Shown here one piece after another: positions 30,250 through 41,783 of a DNA stretch of 64,000 bases. Source of the DNA: Tridacna crocea (taxonomy: Eukaryota > Mollusca > Bivalvia > Cardiida > Cardiidae); NCBI GenBank assembly GCA_943736015.1, contig OX031073.1, positions 29,043,210 to 29,107,209 on the forward strand, read 5' to 3'. Within the stretch, counting starts at the first letter, position 1; every line of letters starts with the position of its first letter. The translations under genes were made by a program, and so were the position numbers. The notes under the pieces were generated by a model. That model made no database searches. It saw nothing but the letters and a program-made list of their open reading frames with translations, and was not told the origin of the DNA.

Positions 30250-30434
30250 ATAGAGCTCTATATAATTTATTTCATCAGCTTATGGTTAATACGGAGAAAT
30301 ATTTGCCTCAAAAGGGAAAAGTCCGCGAAAATAACTCTTTCCTTACGGCACTCGTTATTTTCGCATGCCTTTCCCTTTTTCGGCAAACATTTCATTATAT
30401 TAACCACAAGCTGATGAAATAAACTCTATATATA
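30250..30434. repeat. Long hairpin, TTTATTTCATCAGCTTATGG type
   Basis: Arms of about 85 bp (TATATAATTTATTTCATCAG ... AAAAGGGAAAAGTCCGCGAA and complement), with a short spacer near 30340. Confidence 0.7.
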
Positions 30435-30893
30435 GCACGAAAATATGCATCTAAAGAAAAAGGGGGTATTTATCTACAAAAAGGGAAAACATTTAGGGAA
30501 AAGAAGAAATTGCTTTTAACAGGAAAATTCTTCTTTTACAATGATGTATTCCAAATATCTCAATTTATTACAATATGCATCTACATTTACACACATTGAA
30601 CACAAGGCATTTTGATGTGATCGAAGTTATTAAGCATAATAATGACAAAACCTTTATCTATTAAAGTTAAAAGAAGACTGCCCTTCTATTCAGCACCTTA
30701 GAACTGGGGCCCAGGGAACAAAGATTATTACATTTTGCAAGTTTATTACAAAACGCGTTGCATAACTTTTTATTACATTTCATGTAATCACAAGGCATTT
30801 TGTAATACTTATTACATTTAACTTTCGAGCCGATAGGAAAATCCAAATTTTACTATTTCAAATTTATATTTAGTGGGAAAAGTATCTCCGTAT
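30435..30893. other. No gene; eroded MITE-like hairpin
   Basis: AGGGAAAAGAAGAAATTGCT / AATTCTTCTTTTACAATGAT at 30497-30545 may be a diverged TTGCTCG-type MITE core. The rest is AT-rich. Confidence 0.4.
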
Positions 30894-30960
30894 CGGACAG
30901 TGTGGATACAAGATCAGACTGCACGTCTGTGCAGTCTGAACTTGTATCCACACTGTCCGC
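30894..30960. repeat. AGATCAAGATCAGACTGCAC hairpin, copy 7 (GGATACAAG variant)
   Basis: The outer arms read CGGACAGTGTGGATACAAG and CTTGTATCCACACTGTCCG, matched substitutions relative to the TAGATCAAG form. Confidence 0.82.
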
Positions 30961-31814
30961 TAAAGGCCTGTGAGTAGAGTTTGATAGCCGAAGGGTCAAC
31001 ATCTGTTGCACTGCTTGTTTTAACGATTTTTGCTTTGTATGTTTTATTTACAAACTTTATGATCAATTCTAGACACAATGTACTGGGATGTCTTCATACT
31101 TAGCTTTCCTGAATGGAAATTTTCTTCGCTTTCTACTAGGTCAGCGTTAAGTTCACAGCGGCAACCTTTTTTTACCTGCTGGGTTTAGGGCTACAAAGGG
31201 GTCTAGTCCCAGGGATGTAACCAAGATATCGAATCATGACTGATTCTAGACTTAACTAGTATACTTAACTCTGCACAACCTCTGATCACTATTCTTTTTT
31301 TTTTTCATTCCTCATTTTTTCAACGTTACTCTCTAAATTTTTCACCTCTGATCATTATTCTTTTTTTTTTTTTTCATTCCTCATTTTTTCACTGTCAGTT
31401 CATTATTTTGGTGTCTTTATTTATTTTTGTTTACTGTAATTGTCATACCACGTGACTTTCTTTAGGGAGAGGAACTATATAAGCTTTGATGCTTTCGTTG
31501 TAATCCTATTCGCAATATGTTGTTGTACATGAATAATATATGTTATTATATTGAATAGAAAATGTTTAAACTAACTAGTATACTGAACGTTTTCATACTT
31601 TAGCCTGCTTGAATGGAAGTTTCGCAGCTATTTACAAGCTCGGCATTGATGCAATATCTTATCACATAAGCTCCCTTGCTTTCAGTGTAATATACTCATT
31701 ACGACTATTTTCTTTTATTTCGTGCCTTTTGGTAGTTTATCGAGAAATAACGTTGGAATATTGTTCCACATCCCTACAGCTTTTCTATCAATTTATGGAT
31801 TTGGCACCCTGACG
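30961..31814. other. No gene; short direct duplications
   Basis: CCTCTGATCACTATTC + poly-T + CATTCCTCATTTTTTCA is duplicated at 31278 and 31345. CTTAACTAGTATACTTAACT near 31251 recurs as AACTAACTAGTATACTGAAC near 31570, each near a TGAATGGAA(A/G)TTT segment. Confidence 0.4.
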
Positions 31815-31991
31815 GGATTCATGTAAGATCGGCTTTCATCGCCAAAAAAGGCACGGATTCGGCTATGACTCGGGTAATCTGAAAGAGATCGGGCGATAGA
31901 CGCTTGTTCCCAGTAGCGATTACGGATTACTCGAGTCTTAACCGAATCTGTACGATTTTACCGATGAACGGCGATGTTACACGAATCCCAT
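31815..31991. mobile_element. MITE-like inverted repeat, GGGATTC ends
   Basis: Left GGGATTCATGTAAGATCGGC and right complement GGGATTCGTGTAACATCGCC. The arms extend about 75 bp through GATTCGG..ATGACTCGGGTAATC. Non-coding. Confidence 0.7.
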
Positions 31992-32487
31992 TACGGAACC
32001 CTATCCTTAACGCAAAGCTTATCATTTAAGTCCCTGTCAACTTATCTTCTGGGAATTTGTTAAGTTTGAAAAACTCTTTTCTTTTTTTTTCAGAATTAGC
32101 ACTTTTAAAAAAAGAAATGTTTTTAAAGACCGTATGGATGAAACCTTTTGAACACATTATGGGGATAGGAGAATATGCTGATGAAGGTTCCTCTTTTTCA
32201 CCTCGACGTTTTACGCTTTCAAAGGCAAATCCCGTCATTTTAATTTCAATTTCAACATATGTAAAATGTTTGTCATGCTTTGAAGAATTTAACTATCTAG
32301 TGGCATCGAAGAGTAAACAACGTTCGTGTTTAGAAATGAATTTTAATATTATATATAGGTAAAAAGTTGTTCTATATTATTTTTACTTTTTTTTGCTGAT
32401 TTTGAAATTCATTTTTCAGCCAGTGGGTAACTCTTGAACACCTTAAAAATAAAACATTGTCAGCTTCATAACAATTTTCATACATTT
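31992..32487. other. No gene; eroded TTAA MITE at about 32130-32220
   Basis: GAAACCTTTTGAACACATTA TGGGGATAGGAGAATATGC is recognisable as the family, with the second arm decayed. Confidence 0.4.
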
Positions 32488-32722
32488 TTACCTTTTTACC
32501 TTTACCAAACAATCCCCAGTTTTAACGATCCCTTGGAAAGAGGGCTTTTGAAAACGTTGTGGGAAAAGGAGAAAATGCTGGTAACCAGCATTTTCTCCTT
32601 TTCCCGCAACCTTTTCCAGCCTGCCCAAAACCATTTCTAAGTTTTTGAATGACATTAATTTTCTTTTCTAGTCTGCAAAAGCTTTCATTTTGAACAAGTC
32701 TAAAATTTGATAACGCGTTAAA
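32488..32722. mobile_element. TTAA hairpin MITE, left TTAA lost
   Basis: Hairpin intact (CGTTGTGGGAAAAGGAGAAA / TTCTCCTTTTCCCGCAAC, matched CG changes); right end ATAACGCGTTAAAT. Confidence 0.78.
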
Positions 32723-32979
32723 TAAACCTACTTTAATCTTAATTTGTTTATTCTTGGTCAAGGATGGGCTTTTAAAGTCCTAATTAGATAAATGATAGAT
32801 ACAGTCTTAATGCACTCCTTTTAGATATGAAATTGTTCATTATCATAACTATACATGTTACTAGTTTATGATTTACCCCTTACCGACTGAAGAATTTTTT
32901 CAAATGGCCACTTTAGGGAAAACTTGAAATTCGGATATATGTCATCAGTGCCATTTGTGTTTAACCTTTTTCTACGAGC

Positions 32980-33065
32980 ACTGTAGCGCATTCGGTACCG
33001 CACGTGACTTTGGAACAGGACGTCACGGGTCCGAATTCCAAGTTCAAACACTTTTTTTTCTCTAG
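32980..33065 (+). repeat. tRNA-like SINE head
   Basis: TGTAGCGCATTCGGTACCGC (box A-like) and CACGGGTCCGAATTCCAAGT (box B-like) are 35-40 bp apart, as in a tRNA. No acceptor stem closure could be confirmed, so a tRNA gene is less likely than a SINE. Confidence 0.45.
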
Positions 33066-33257
33066 GATTGATGAAAGTCGCGGCGACAGCGTTCATTACT
33101 CTTCCATCGTTGATCACTGTTTAGACGTTAGCCACGTGGGAGAGCAGTTAGTGGCTTAGGACGAATACTGTGCGAAATGCTGGTCGAAGAACCTCTACGA
33201 AAGCATGAATAGGCGCACTGGCAGCCGTTACATAACTGAAATTTTGTTGAAAACGAC

Positions 33258-34161
33258 ACTAATCGCCATCTAAGCCCTGGCTTTTAAGTGTCTGCAGTAA
33301 ACGTCTTTTGAAAACGCTGTTGGAAAAAGAGAAATTGCTCATAACGAGCAATTTCTCCTTTTCCCACAATGTTTTCTACCCTTTCTGTAAACTTTCTTGT
33401 ATTTTCTCCAAATCTAAAATTGTCGTCTGCAAATTCCTTTGGTTTGGAAGAATCCAAAATTTGTCGTTTGGGAAAGAGTTAATGCGATTTTTGGCAACCC
33501 TAGGAAAGAAAAGCCGTATGAAAACGCCGTGGGAAAAGAAGAAAATGCTGGTTCCCAGCATTTTCTTCTATTCTCACAAGGTTTTCTACCTATTCAAAGA
33601 CAAATACTATCATTTCCGCTGCATCCAATTTGTTGTCTGCAGCTGCTTTCAATTTGGACAAGTCTAAAATTTTGTCGTCTGGTAACGAGTTCAGTCAAAT
33701 TGGCAGACGGCGATTAACCCTTTACCAAACAATCCCTGGTTTTTACGACCCTGACATAGAAACCTCTTGAAAACATAGTGGAAAAAGGAGAAAATGCTGG
33801 TAACCAGTATTTTCTCCTTTTCCCATTATGTTTTCCACCCTTCCTTAAAAGTTCATTTTTTAAGTAAATTTCTTTTGTCGTCTGTAAGTGCTTTCAATTT
33901 GTACCAGTCTAAAATCTTGTCGTTTGGTAAAGAGTTAACTCTTTACCACATAAACTCGAGTTTTGTCGACCTTGATGGAAAAATCTTTCAAAAAATATTG
34001 TAAGGAAAAGGGGAGAATGCTGGTAACCAGCATTTTCTCCTTTATCCAGTTTTTTTACCCATCCAAAGTCAAATTTCAGGTTTCGAATAATATTTCTTTT
34101 GTCGTCTGGAAATTGCTTCAATTTGGACAAATCTAAGGTTTGTCGTTTGGATAAAGAGTTA
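33258..34161. mobile_element. Cluster of four consecutive TTAA MITEs
   Basis: Copy 1 (about 33258-33482) is the TTGCTCA/TTGCTCG sub-family. Copy 2 (about 33480-33693) has AAGAAGAAAATGCTGG arms. Copy 3 (33714-33938) has TTAA on both sides. Copy 4 (33935 to about 34161) starts at copy 3's TTAA and has an eroded hairpin. The four are nearly end to end. Confidence 0.83.
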
Positions 34162-34245
34162 GAGAGAAAACATGTGACACAGAGATAAACAATTTACTAT
34201 TGAGATTTAACACTTTGGGCGGCTACGCGCGACTCAATGACCTTT

Positions 34246-34313
34246 TGCGGACAGTGTAGATCAAGATCAGACTGCACAGAACGTGCAGTCTGATCATAGA
34301 TCGACACTGTCCG
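34246..34313. repeat. AGATCAAGATCAGACTGCAC hairpin, copy 8 with extended flanks
   Basis: GCGGACAGTGTAGATCAAG ... complement. The upstream GACTCAATGACCTTTT and downstream GATATTATTCCCCAAAAC / ATCGAATATGAAAATTC segments also flank copies 2 and 9. Confidence 0.82.
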
Positions 34314-34449
34314 ATGAGGAGATATTATTCCCCAAAACATATATATGAAATAGTAGAACCTGTTTTTTTTCTATCGAATATGAAAATTCAATTTTAGTTG
34401 GACAGAATAAAGGTTAACGCTTTACTAAACCATTCCAAGTTTTAACTAC

Positions 34450-34770
34450 CCTGATTGGTTGGTTGATTGATTAATTGATTGATTGATTGATGTTTAACGT
34501 CTTTTTCGTCAATATTTCAGTTATATCATGACCGCAAGTGCACATATCCATGTTTTCTTAGAATTTCTTTCAACAGTACATACGCCGCACGATAGTTTTT
34601 TCCAAGTAACTGGCTGCTCCCATATATGTATAAACATCGCCGAAGCATTGGCCAGCAGTGAAAGAGGAACGAATCCCGTCGCAATGACTATCGTCAATCC
34701 TCGGACAGAAATTCACCAAGAAGCTGGTAGTTCGGAGAAAGTGCACTGCGGATACTTGATATAATGAAGC
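34450..34770. repeat. Repeat with (GATT)n head
   Basis: TTGGTTGATTGATTAATTGA then TTTAACGTCTTTTTCGTCAA TATTTCAG. A tract of this type followed by TTTAACGTC is a common dispersed repeat in mollusc DNA, as far as I recall. The 78-codon frame at 34528 has no domain. Confidence 0.45.
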
Positions 34771-34854
34771 TCTTAGAAACTACAGCACTTGTAAACTGTG
34801 GTTAAGTAGAGAAGTAACCATATGACACCTGGCTGTGCCATATCTGCATTCTGG

Positions 34855-35027
34855 GCCCGTATTCACCAACCGTTCTTGAGAATATTCTTAGTCCGAATAA
34901 TTCTCCAAGGTTTTCTAAATTTGTAAGTAACACAACTTCTGATTGGCTAAACCGAATGGTTTAGCCAATCAGAAGTTGTGTTACTTTCAAATTAAGAAAT
35001 TCTGGTTGGTGGATACGGGCCAGATAT
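34855..35027. mobile_element. Hairpin MITE, GGCCCGTATTCACCAACC ends
   Basis: Perfect inner palindrome (CTTCTGATTGGCTAAACC / GGTTTAGCCAATCAGAAG) and inverted outer ends GGCCCGTATTCACCAACC / GGTTGGTGGATACGGGCC. The same family occurs at 35555 (half), 49144 and 63508. Confidence 0.8.
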
Positions 35028-35645
35028 TGCATTTTCTTCTGTTTCTTTTTTTGTAAAGAAACTACAATTATGCTTATCTTAGCTTTACATGTGCGAAGGG
35101 TTATGTATATTGATAACCTAGGCTCAATTAAATTTACATGTGTAATTATGGAATCCCATGTTTGCCTTTCATCTTGTAACAGCTTGCATTAACTCACCGT
35201 TTTTAAAAGCCCATTTTCTTTGACCTTTTACGTGTGAACAGAATTGTTAGCTTTTGCCATACAATTCATTTATTGTATCATTGATATATGACCAAAGCTA
35301 TGTGAAAAAGGAGATTAATGTATCTGGACACTTTTTGCGTTAGGTTAATCTTCTGCATGTCGAGGAACTTGTTTACCTCACGACTCAGTCGCTTGTTCGA
35401 CGAAATGGACTCTTTGGATCCATAATTTTATGATGGCTCTCTAAGTAACATGCATTACGGAGCCCCCTTTTCCCACAACAAGGATCATATTAATTAAGCA
35501 AAGTAACTGGTATTTTCTACTCGGTATAAATTTGATGAGATTTTTCATCAGGGGTCCTTATTCACCGAACATTCTTAAGACCTGTCTTTGTCTTATTCTA
35601 GAAGATTTTCAGAATTAGAAAGTAGCAAAACTTCTAATTGGCTGA
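35028..35645. repeat. Single-copy stretch ending in half of the TATTCACC hairpin MITE
   Basis: 35028-35550 shows nothing recognisable. 35553-35645 is TCCTTATTCACCGAACATTC ... CTTCTAATTGGCTGAAC, one arm only, cut by the AAGAAC tract. Confidence 0.55.
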
Positions 35646-35837
35646 ACTAAATCTGGAATAATACAAGAAGTAAAATAATAAGAAAAATAACAAGTAGAGG
35701 AAGAAAAACAAAAAGAAGAACAAGATCAAGAAGAAAAACAGGTACAAGAAGGACAAGAACGTGAAGAGGAAGAAAGAAAACAAAATCAACAACATCAACA
35801 ACAACAACATTAAGAACAAGCACAAGAAGAAAAAAAC
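35646..35837 (+). repeat. A-rich AAGAAC/AACAAG microsatellite, tract 1
   Basis: The plus strand is almost T-free (AAGAAAAACAAGAAGAACAA-like words). Its minus-strand frames read poly-Leu/Phe and are not genes. Confidence 0.85.
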
Positions 35838-37132
35838 AAGAGGGCCAAGATGGCCCTGGATCGCTCACCTGAATTTTTGAGATGACCATAGCCTATTTTT
35901 TTCTTGAGGTATTGAAACATTGGAAACAAATTTAAAATTTTGCCAAGCAATTTTCAAAAGGTCACCTGTAAAAGTCATTTCGAAATCTGACTATCGGTTT
36001 CAAACAGAAGAATTTTTAAGAATTCTTCATTTCTGTATACGAGCAAGTAGCCCCCATCCATAAGAGCCATGTTTCTTGATGGATCAAAATTTACGAACAA
36101 GTTTGGAAAAGGGTCACCCAAGGAACATTTCGGAAAATTTCTTTTAAAATCTGACCAGGGGTTTCAGAGAAAGAGAATTTTCAAGAATTTCATCATATCC
36201 GTATAGTGCAAGTAGCCCCCATTCACAAGAGCCATGTTTCATAACAGATCAAAATTATATCTACAGTTTTTGAAAAGGGTCACCCAAGGAACATCTCTGT
36301 CAAATTATTTTAAAATCTGTCCAGCCGTTTCAGAGAAAAAGAATTTTCAAGAATTTCTTCATTTCCATATAGTGCAAGTAGCCCCCATTCATCAGAGCCA
36401 TGTTTCTTGACCAATCAAAATTTCACGAACACTTTTTGATAAGGGTCATCCAAGAAACAACTCTGTGAAATTATTTCAAAATCTGACCAGCGGTTTCAGA
36501 GAAGAAGATTTTTTAAGAATTCCTTCATTTCTGTATAGTGCAAGTAGCCCCCATTCACCAGAGCCACATTTTTTGACGGATCAAAATTTTACGAACACTT
36601 TTTGAAAAAGGTCACCCAAAAAACATCTCTGTGAAATTATTTCAAAATCCGACCAGCGGTTTCAGAGAAGAACTTTAAAGAATTCCTTCATTTCTGTATA
36701 GTGCAAGTAGCCCCCATTCACCAGAGCCACATTTTTTTAACGGATCAAAATTTCACGAACAATTTTTGAAAAAGGTCACCTAAGGAACATATCTGTGAAA
36801 TTATTTTAAAATCCGACCAGCGGTTTCAGGGGAGAAGATTTTTAAAGAATTTGCTAAAAAATTCCATTTGGTTGCCATGGCAACCAGAGTTTTTGATGGA
36901 ATCAAATTCTGTGAACATTTTTTAAAGAGGATCTCCCAAGGAACATTCCTGCCAAGTTTGGTCCAAATTGGCCAAGCGGTTTAGGAGGAGTTGATGTTTA
37001 AAGAATTGCTGACGACGCACGACGGACGACGGACGACGAACGACGGACGACGCACGACGGACGACGGACGACGGACACTGGGTGATCCTAAAAGCTCCCC
37101 TTGAGCACGTTGTGCTCAGGTGAGCTAAAAAC
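35838..37132. repeat. Dispersed repeat with internal tandem units, copy 1
   Basis: Starts GAGGGCCAAGATGGCCCTGG then ATCGCTCACCTGA. About five internal units of 160-175 bp (CAAGTAGCCCCCATTCACCA ... GGTCACCCAAGGAACATC ... CCAGCGGTTTCAGAG) follow. It ends GACGGACGACGGACG ... GTGATCCTAAAAGCTCC ... GCTCAGGTGAGCTAAAA. GCTCACCTGA at the start and TCAGGTGAGC at the end are inverted. Non-coding; transposon class unknown. Confidence 0.8.
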
Positions 37133-37509
37133 AAGAAGAAAAAGAAAAACAAGAAGAAAAACAACAAGAACAAGAAGACAAACAAGTACAAGATATACAA
37201 GAACAAAAAGGACAAGAACAAGAAGGACAAGAACAAGAAGAAAAAGAACAAGAAGAACAAGGATAAGATGAACAACAGGAAGAAGAAGAAGAAAAAAAAA
37301 AATAAAAAAAGATTAAGAATTACAATAAGAACAAGTATTACAAGAAGAAGAGGAATTGCAAGAAAAAAAAGGAGTACAAGAAAAAGCAAAAGAATATGAA
37401 GAAAAACATGAACAACAAGAAGAGCAAGAACAAGAAAAAGAACCAAAATAGTAAGAACATCAAAAAGAAAACTAAGAATAAAATGAACAAAAGGAAAAAG
37501 TACAAGGAA
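37133..37509 (+). repeat. AAGAAC/AACAAG microsatellite, tract 2
   Basis: Same strand bias as tract 1; it lies exactly between the two copies of the dispersed repeat. Confidence 0.85.
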
Positions 37510-39145
37510 AACAAGAGGGCCAAGATGGCCCTGGATCGCTCACCTGAATTTTTGAGATGACCATAGTCTATTTTTTTTTTTTTTGAGGTATTGAAACATT
37601 GGAACCAAATTTATAATTTTGCCAAGCAATTTTCAAAAGGTCACCTGTAAAAGTCATTTCGAAATCTGACCATCAGTTTCAAAAAGAAGAATTTTTAAGA
37701 ATTCTTCATTTCTGTATAAGAGCAAGTAGCCCCCTTCCACGAGAGCCATGTTTCTCGATGGATCAAAATTTACCAACAAGTTTTGAAAAGGGTCACCCAA
37801 GGAACATCTCTCTGAAATTATTTCAAAATCTGACCAGGGGTTTCAGCGAAGAGAGAATTTTAAAGAATTTCATCATGTCCATATAGTGCAAGTAGCCCCC
37901 AATCACAAGAGCCATGTTTCTTGACAGATCAAAATTATATGTACAGCTTTTGGAAAGGGTCACCCAAGGAACATCTCTGTCAGATTATTTTAAAATCTGA
38001 CCACGGGTTTCAGAGAAGAAGAATTTTCAAGAATTTCTTCATTTCCATATAGAGCAAGTAGCCCCCATTCACTAGAGCCATGTTTCTTGGCCAATCAAAA
38101 TTTCGCGAACAATTTTAGTAAAGGGTCACCCAAGGAATATCTCTGTGAAATTATTTCAAAAAACTGTCCAGCCATTTCAGAGAAGAAGAATTTTCAAGAA
38201 TTTCTTCATTTCTGTATAGTGCAAGTAGCCCCCATTCACCAGAGCCATGTTTCTTGACCAATCAAAATTTCGCGAACAATTTTTGAAAAGGGTCACCCAA
38301 GGAACAAGTCTGTGAAATTATTTCAAAATCTAACCAGCTGTTTCAGAGAAGAAGAATATTTAAGAATTTCTTCATTTCTGTATAGTGCAAGAAGCCCCCA
38401 TTCACCAGAGCCATGTTTCTTGACCAATCAAAATTTCATGAACAATTTTTTAAAAGGGTCACCCAAGGAACAACTCTGTGAAATTATTTCAAAATCTGAC
38501 CTGCGCTTTCAGAGAAGAAGATTTTTTAAGAATTCCTTCATTTCTGTATAGTGCAAGAAGCCCCCATTCACCAGAGCCACAATTTTTGACGGATCAAAAT
38601 TTCACGAACAATTTTTGAAAAGGGTCACCCAAGGAACATATCTGTGAAATTATTACAAAATCTGACCAGCGGTTTCAGAGGAGAAGATTTTTTAAGAATT
38701 CCTTCATTTCTGTATAGTGCAAGAAGCCCCCATTCACCAGAGCCACAATTTTTGACGAATCAAAATTTCACGAACAATTTTTGAAAAGGGTCACCCAAGG
38801 AACATATCTGTGAAATTATTTCAAAATCCGACCAGCGGTTTCAGAGGAGAAGATTTTTAAAGAATTTGCTAAAAAATTCCATTTGGTTGCCATGGCAACC
38901 AGAGTTTTTGATGGAATCAAATTCTGTGAACAATTTTTAAAGAGGACCTCCCAAGGAACATTCCTGCCAAGTTTGGTCCAAATCCGCCCAGCGGTTTAGG
39001 AGGAGTTGATGTTTAAAGAATTGTTGACGACGCACGACGGACGACGGACGACGGACGACGCACGACGCACGACGGACGACGGACGACGGACACCGGGTGA
39101 TCCTAAAAGCTCCCCTTGAGCACGTTGTGCTCAGGTGAGCTAAAA
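37510..39145. repeat. Dispersed repeat with internal tandem units, copy 2
   Basis: Same ends and same orientation as 35838-37132 but about 340 bp longer, because it holds about two more internal units. The unit number therefore differs between neighbouring copies. Confidence 0.8.
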
Positions 39146-40580
39146 AGTAAAACAAAAACAGGAAGAACAAGAACATGAAGAAGAACGGGAATAAGAAGAA
39201 AAACAAAAAGAACAAGAATAAAAAGAAAAACAAAGAAAAGAACATAAAGAACAAGTACAAGCAGTGGAACAAGGACAAGAGGAACAAAAAAAAAAAAAAA
39301 AAAAAAATGAAAAGATAAAGAAAAAGAACAGGGCAAACATGTACAGAACAACAAAACAAGAAGAATTAGTACAAGAAGATCAAGCACAAGAAGAGAAACA
39401 AAGGAACAAGAAGAACGAGAGGTTCAAGGCGAATAACAAGAAGTAACCGAAAAGGAACAAGAACAAGAAGGTACACAAGTAGAAGAACAAGAGCAAGAAA
39501 ACCAAAAAGAAGAAAAAACAAGATCAAGTCGAACAAAAACGGGATGAACAAGAATACAAAAGAAGAATAACAAGAAGAAGTACAAATAGAAGAACATGAA
39601 GGACAAGAACGTAAAGGGACACAAATACGAAGAAGAAAAAGAAGAAGAAGGTGACAGACAGACAGACAAACAGACAAGCACAAGAAAAAGAAAAAAAAAA
39701 GAAGAAAAGGAACAAGTACAAGAAGGGTGAACAAGAAAGCAAAAACCAAAAACAAGATGAAGAAGAAGAAGAACAAAAAACAAACAGAAAAAGAAAATAT
39801 ACATATTCAGAAAAACTAAAAGAAGGATAAGACGAACAAGAAGAAGAACAAAAACAGAAGATTAAGAAGGCGAAGAATAGGAAAATCACTATTTCATCAT
39901 TAAAAGTCAATTAGTAATACAGTAACTAGTAATAAGTAGCAATTAGTAAGAAATACCCAAACGATGTTTAGTATATGAATTTTAAAAGCATTGCAATGGA
40001 CAAGAATGAAAAGAAAAAGAAGAAGAACAGGACGTACATGTACTGAACAACAAAATAAGAAGAATGAGTACAAGAAGAACAAAGGAACAAGAAAAATGAG
40101 AGGTAGAAGGACAAGGAAAAGAAATACCCGAAAAAGAACAAGAACAAGAAGGAACGCAAGAAGAAGAACAAGACCAAAAATAAGAAAAGAACAAATCGAA
40201 CAAGAACAGGATGAATCAGAATATAAAGAAGAAGAACAAGAACAAGTACAAGTAGAAGAACATGAAGGACAAGAACAAAAAGGGACAAGAAGAAGAAGAA
40301 AAAAAGAAAAAGAAAAAGAAGACATAGACAAGCACAAGAAAAAGAAAAATGAAGAAAAAGAACAAGTACAAGAAGAGTGACAAAAAAAAGATAAAGAAGA
40401 GGAAAGAAGAAGAAGAAGAGGAAGTACAAAAACAAATAAAGAAGAAAATATACATAGAAAAACTAAAAGAAGGACAAGACGAACAAGAAGAAGAACAAGA
40501 ACAGAAGATTAAGAAGGCGAAGAATGGGAAAATCACTTGCATCATTAAAAGCCAATCAGTAATACAGTAATCAGTAATAA
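39146..40580 (+). repeat. AAGAAC/AACAAG microsatellite, tract 3, internally duplicated
   Basis: About 1.4 kb of A/G/C sequence with hardly any T. Two copies of a 650-700 bp unit can be aligned: ACATGTACAGAACAACAAAA at 39337 with ACATGTACTGAACAACAAAA at 40036, and ATTAAGAAGGCGAAGAAT at 39861 with 40508. A non-microsatellite spacer (ATTAGTAATACAGTAACTAG, 39908-40000) separates them. The many overlapping frames are artefacts of composition. Confidence 0.78.
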
Positions 40581-40599
40581 GTAGCAATTAGTAAGAAAT

Positions 40600-40930
40600 A
40601 CCCTTATCGATGATTAGTATATGAATTTTGAAAGCATTACAATGGACATTCAAAAGCGCTATACTCAATATTACACTACGAAATAGTACCTTTACACAGT
40701 TGAAACTGAACGGCTTTGAAACTGCTGTCGGAAAAGCAGACCGCTAGTATCAAGCTGCTCATCTTCAATGAGTATTAATAGTACATGTATATGAATTTTG
40801 AAAGCATTGCAATGGCCATTTAGAAGCAATATACGTGATATTACACTGCGAAATAATACCTTTATACAGTTGAAGCTGAACGGCTTTGAAACTACAGTCT
40901 GTCGAAAAGTAGACTGCTTTGAAAAAGCTC
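40600..40930. repeat. Tandem duplication, unit about 170 bp
   Basis: ATGAATTTTGAAAGCATT-CAATGG ... CAGTTGAA(A/G)CTGAACGGCT occurs at 40620-40750 and 40790-40920. The first 40 bp of the unit also occurs at 39972. Confidence 0.65.
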
Positions 40931-41175
40931 CTCTTCCTCAATTCTCTCTGAACAGTTAAAAAAGTTTGGAAGTATGGTATTCATTGTCGATTTTGAGACT
41001 AGTCAAAACCTAAATAGACATTTATATACCTCAACTACTCGTTTTGTAAGTATCGAGCGATAGATATACCTGGATGTGTTTATATTTCATAGTAACTCTG
41101 AGAACTTTGTTAAATATTCAATCGTTAAAATCGTCCATAAACCCTCAGGCAGCTAAGCCCGACTCACTGACCTTT
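40931..41175. other. No feature recognised
   Basis: AT-rich; nothing beyond short frames. Confidence 0.4.
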
Positions 41176-41238
41176 TGCGAATAGTGTTGATCAAGATTAG
41201 ATTGCAGTGCAGTCTAATCCTTGATCTACATTGTCCGA
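41176..41238. repeat. AGATCAAGATCAGACTGCAC hairpin, copy 9, loop deleted
   Basis: TTGATCAAGATTAGATTGCA GTGCAGTCTAATCCTTGATC: the arms share the TTAGA/TCTAA change and the loop is nearly gone. Confidence 0.75.
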
Positions 41239-41690
41239 TATTTAGATATCATTCCCCACAACTTAACTTTAAAATTGCAACATATGTGTTTTTACTATCG
41301 AGTTGAAAACTTCATCTTAGCTATTCAACAGGATAAGGGTTAGTAACTGTTTAGCTTTATATGCTATAAATAGCACGTGTGTTCTCGTCGAAAGCAAACC
41401 TCATCGGTAACGGTATAAAAGTGCCACCATACACATGGTTAAGACACGAAAACACGAAAACAAAAGGTTGAGATAGCTTCCTGTTTCAATCAGAGGGGAA
41501 TATCCTTTATGTATATGGTTATTTCCGTGTGTACTTTATTTAAGGATTTAAGATAATTAGAATTGAAAGTGAAAGAGCACTTCAACTTGAAGGTTACTTA
41601 TTAAGTTAGACTTTGTGTGTTCAGCTAGCATCATGAGTGATGTAAGTAAAGTAGTATAGAAGATAATCTTAAATTTTCTGTGTCTGTCGA
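41239..41690. other. No gene; hairpin-family flank then unique sequence
   Basis: Up to about 41345 the downstream flank of the hairpin family (TATCATTCCCCACAAC, ACTATCGAGTTGAAAAC) can be followed. No feature after that. Confidence 0.45.
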
Positions 41691-41734
41691 TCGGTCTGTT
41701 TGTGTGCCTGTCGATCGGTCTGTCTGCCGGTCTG

Positions 41735-41783
<49 letters not shown>

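Noticed and set aside
34528..34764. 78-codon + strand frame
   Set aside because: Directly follows a (GATT)n/TTTAACGTC repeat and shows no domain; treated as part of the repeat.
36922..37446. Long Leu/Phe-rich - strand frames that look like membrane proteins (also at 35634-35889 and 39103-40587)
   Set aside because: They translate AAGAAC/AACAAG microsatellite; no conserved residues, and all frames are open because the strand lacks T.
39991..40380. Lys/Arg/Glu-rich + strand frame resembling a charged coiled coil
   Set aside because: Same microsatellite read on the other strand.
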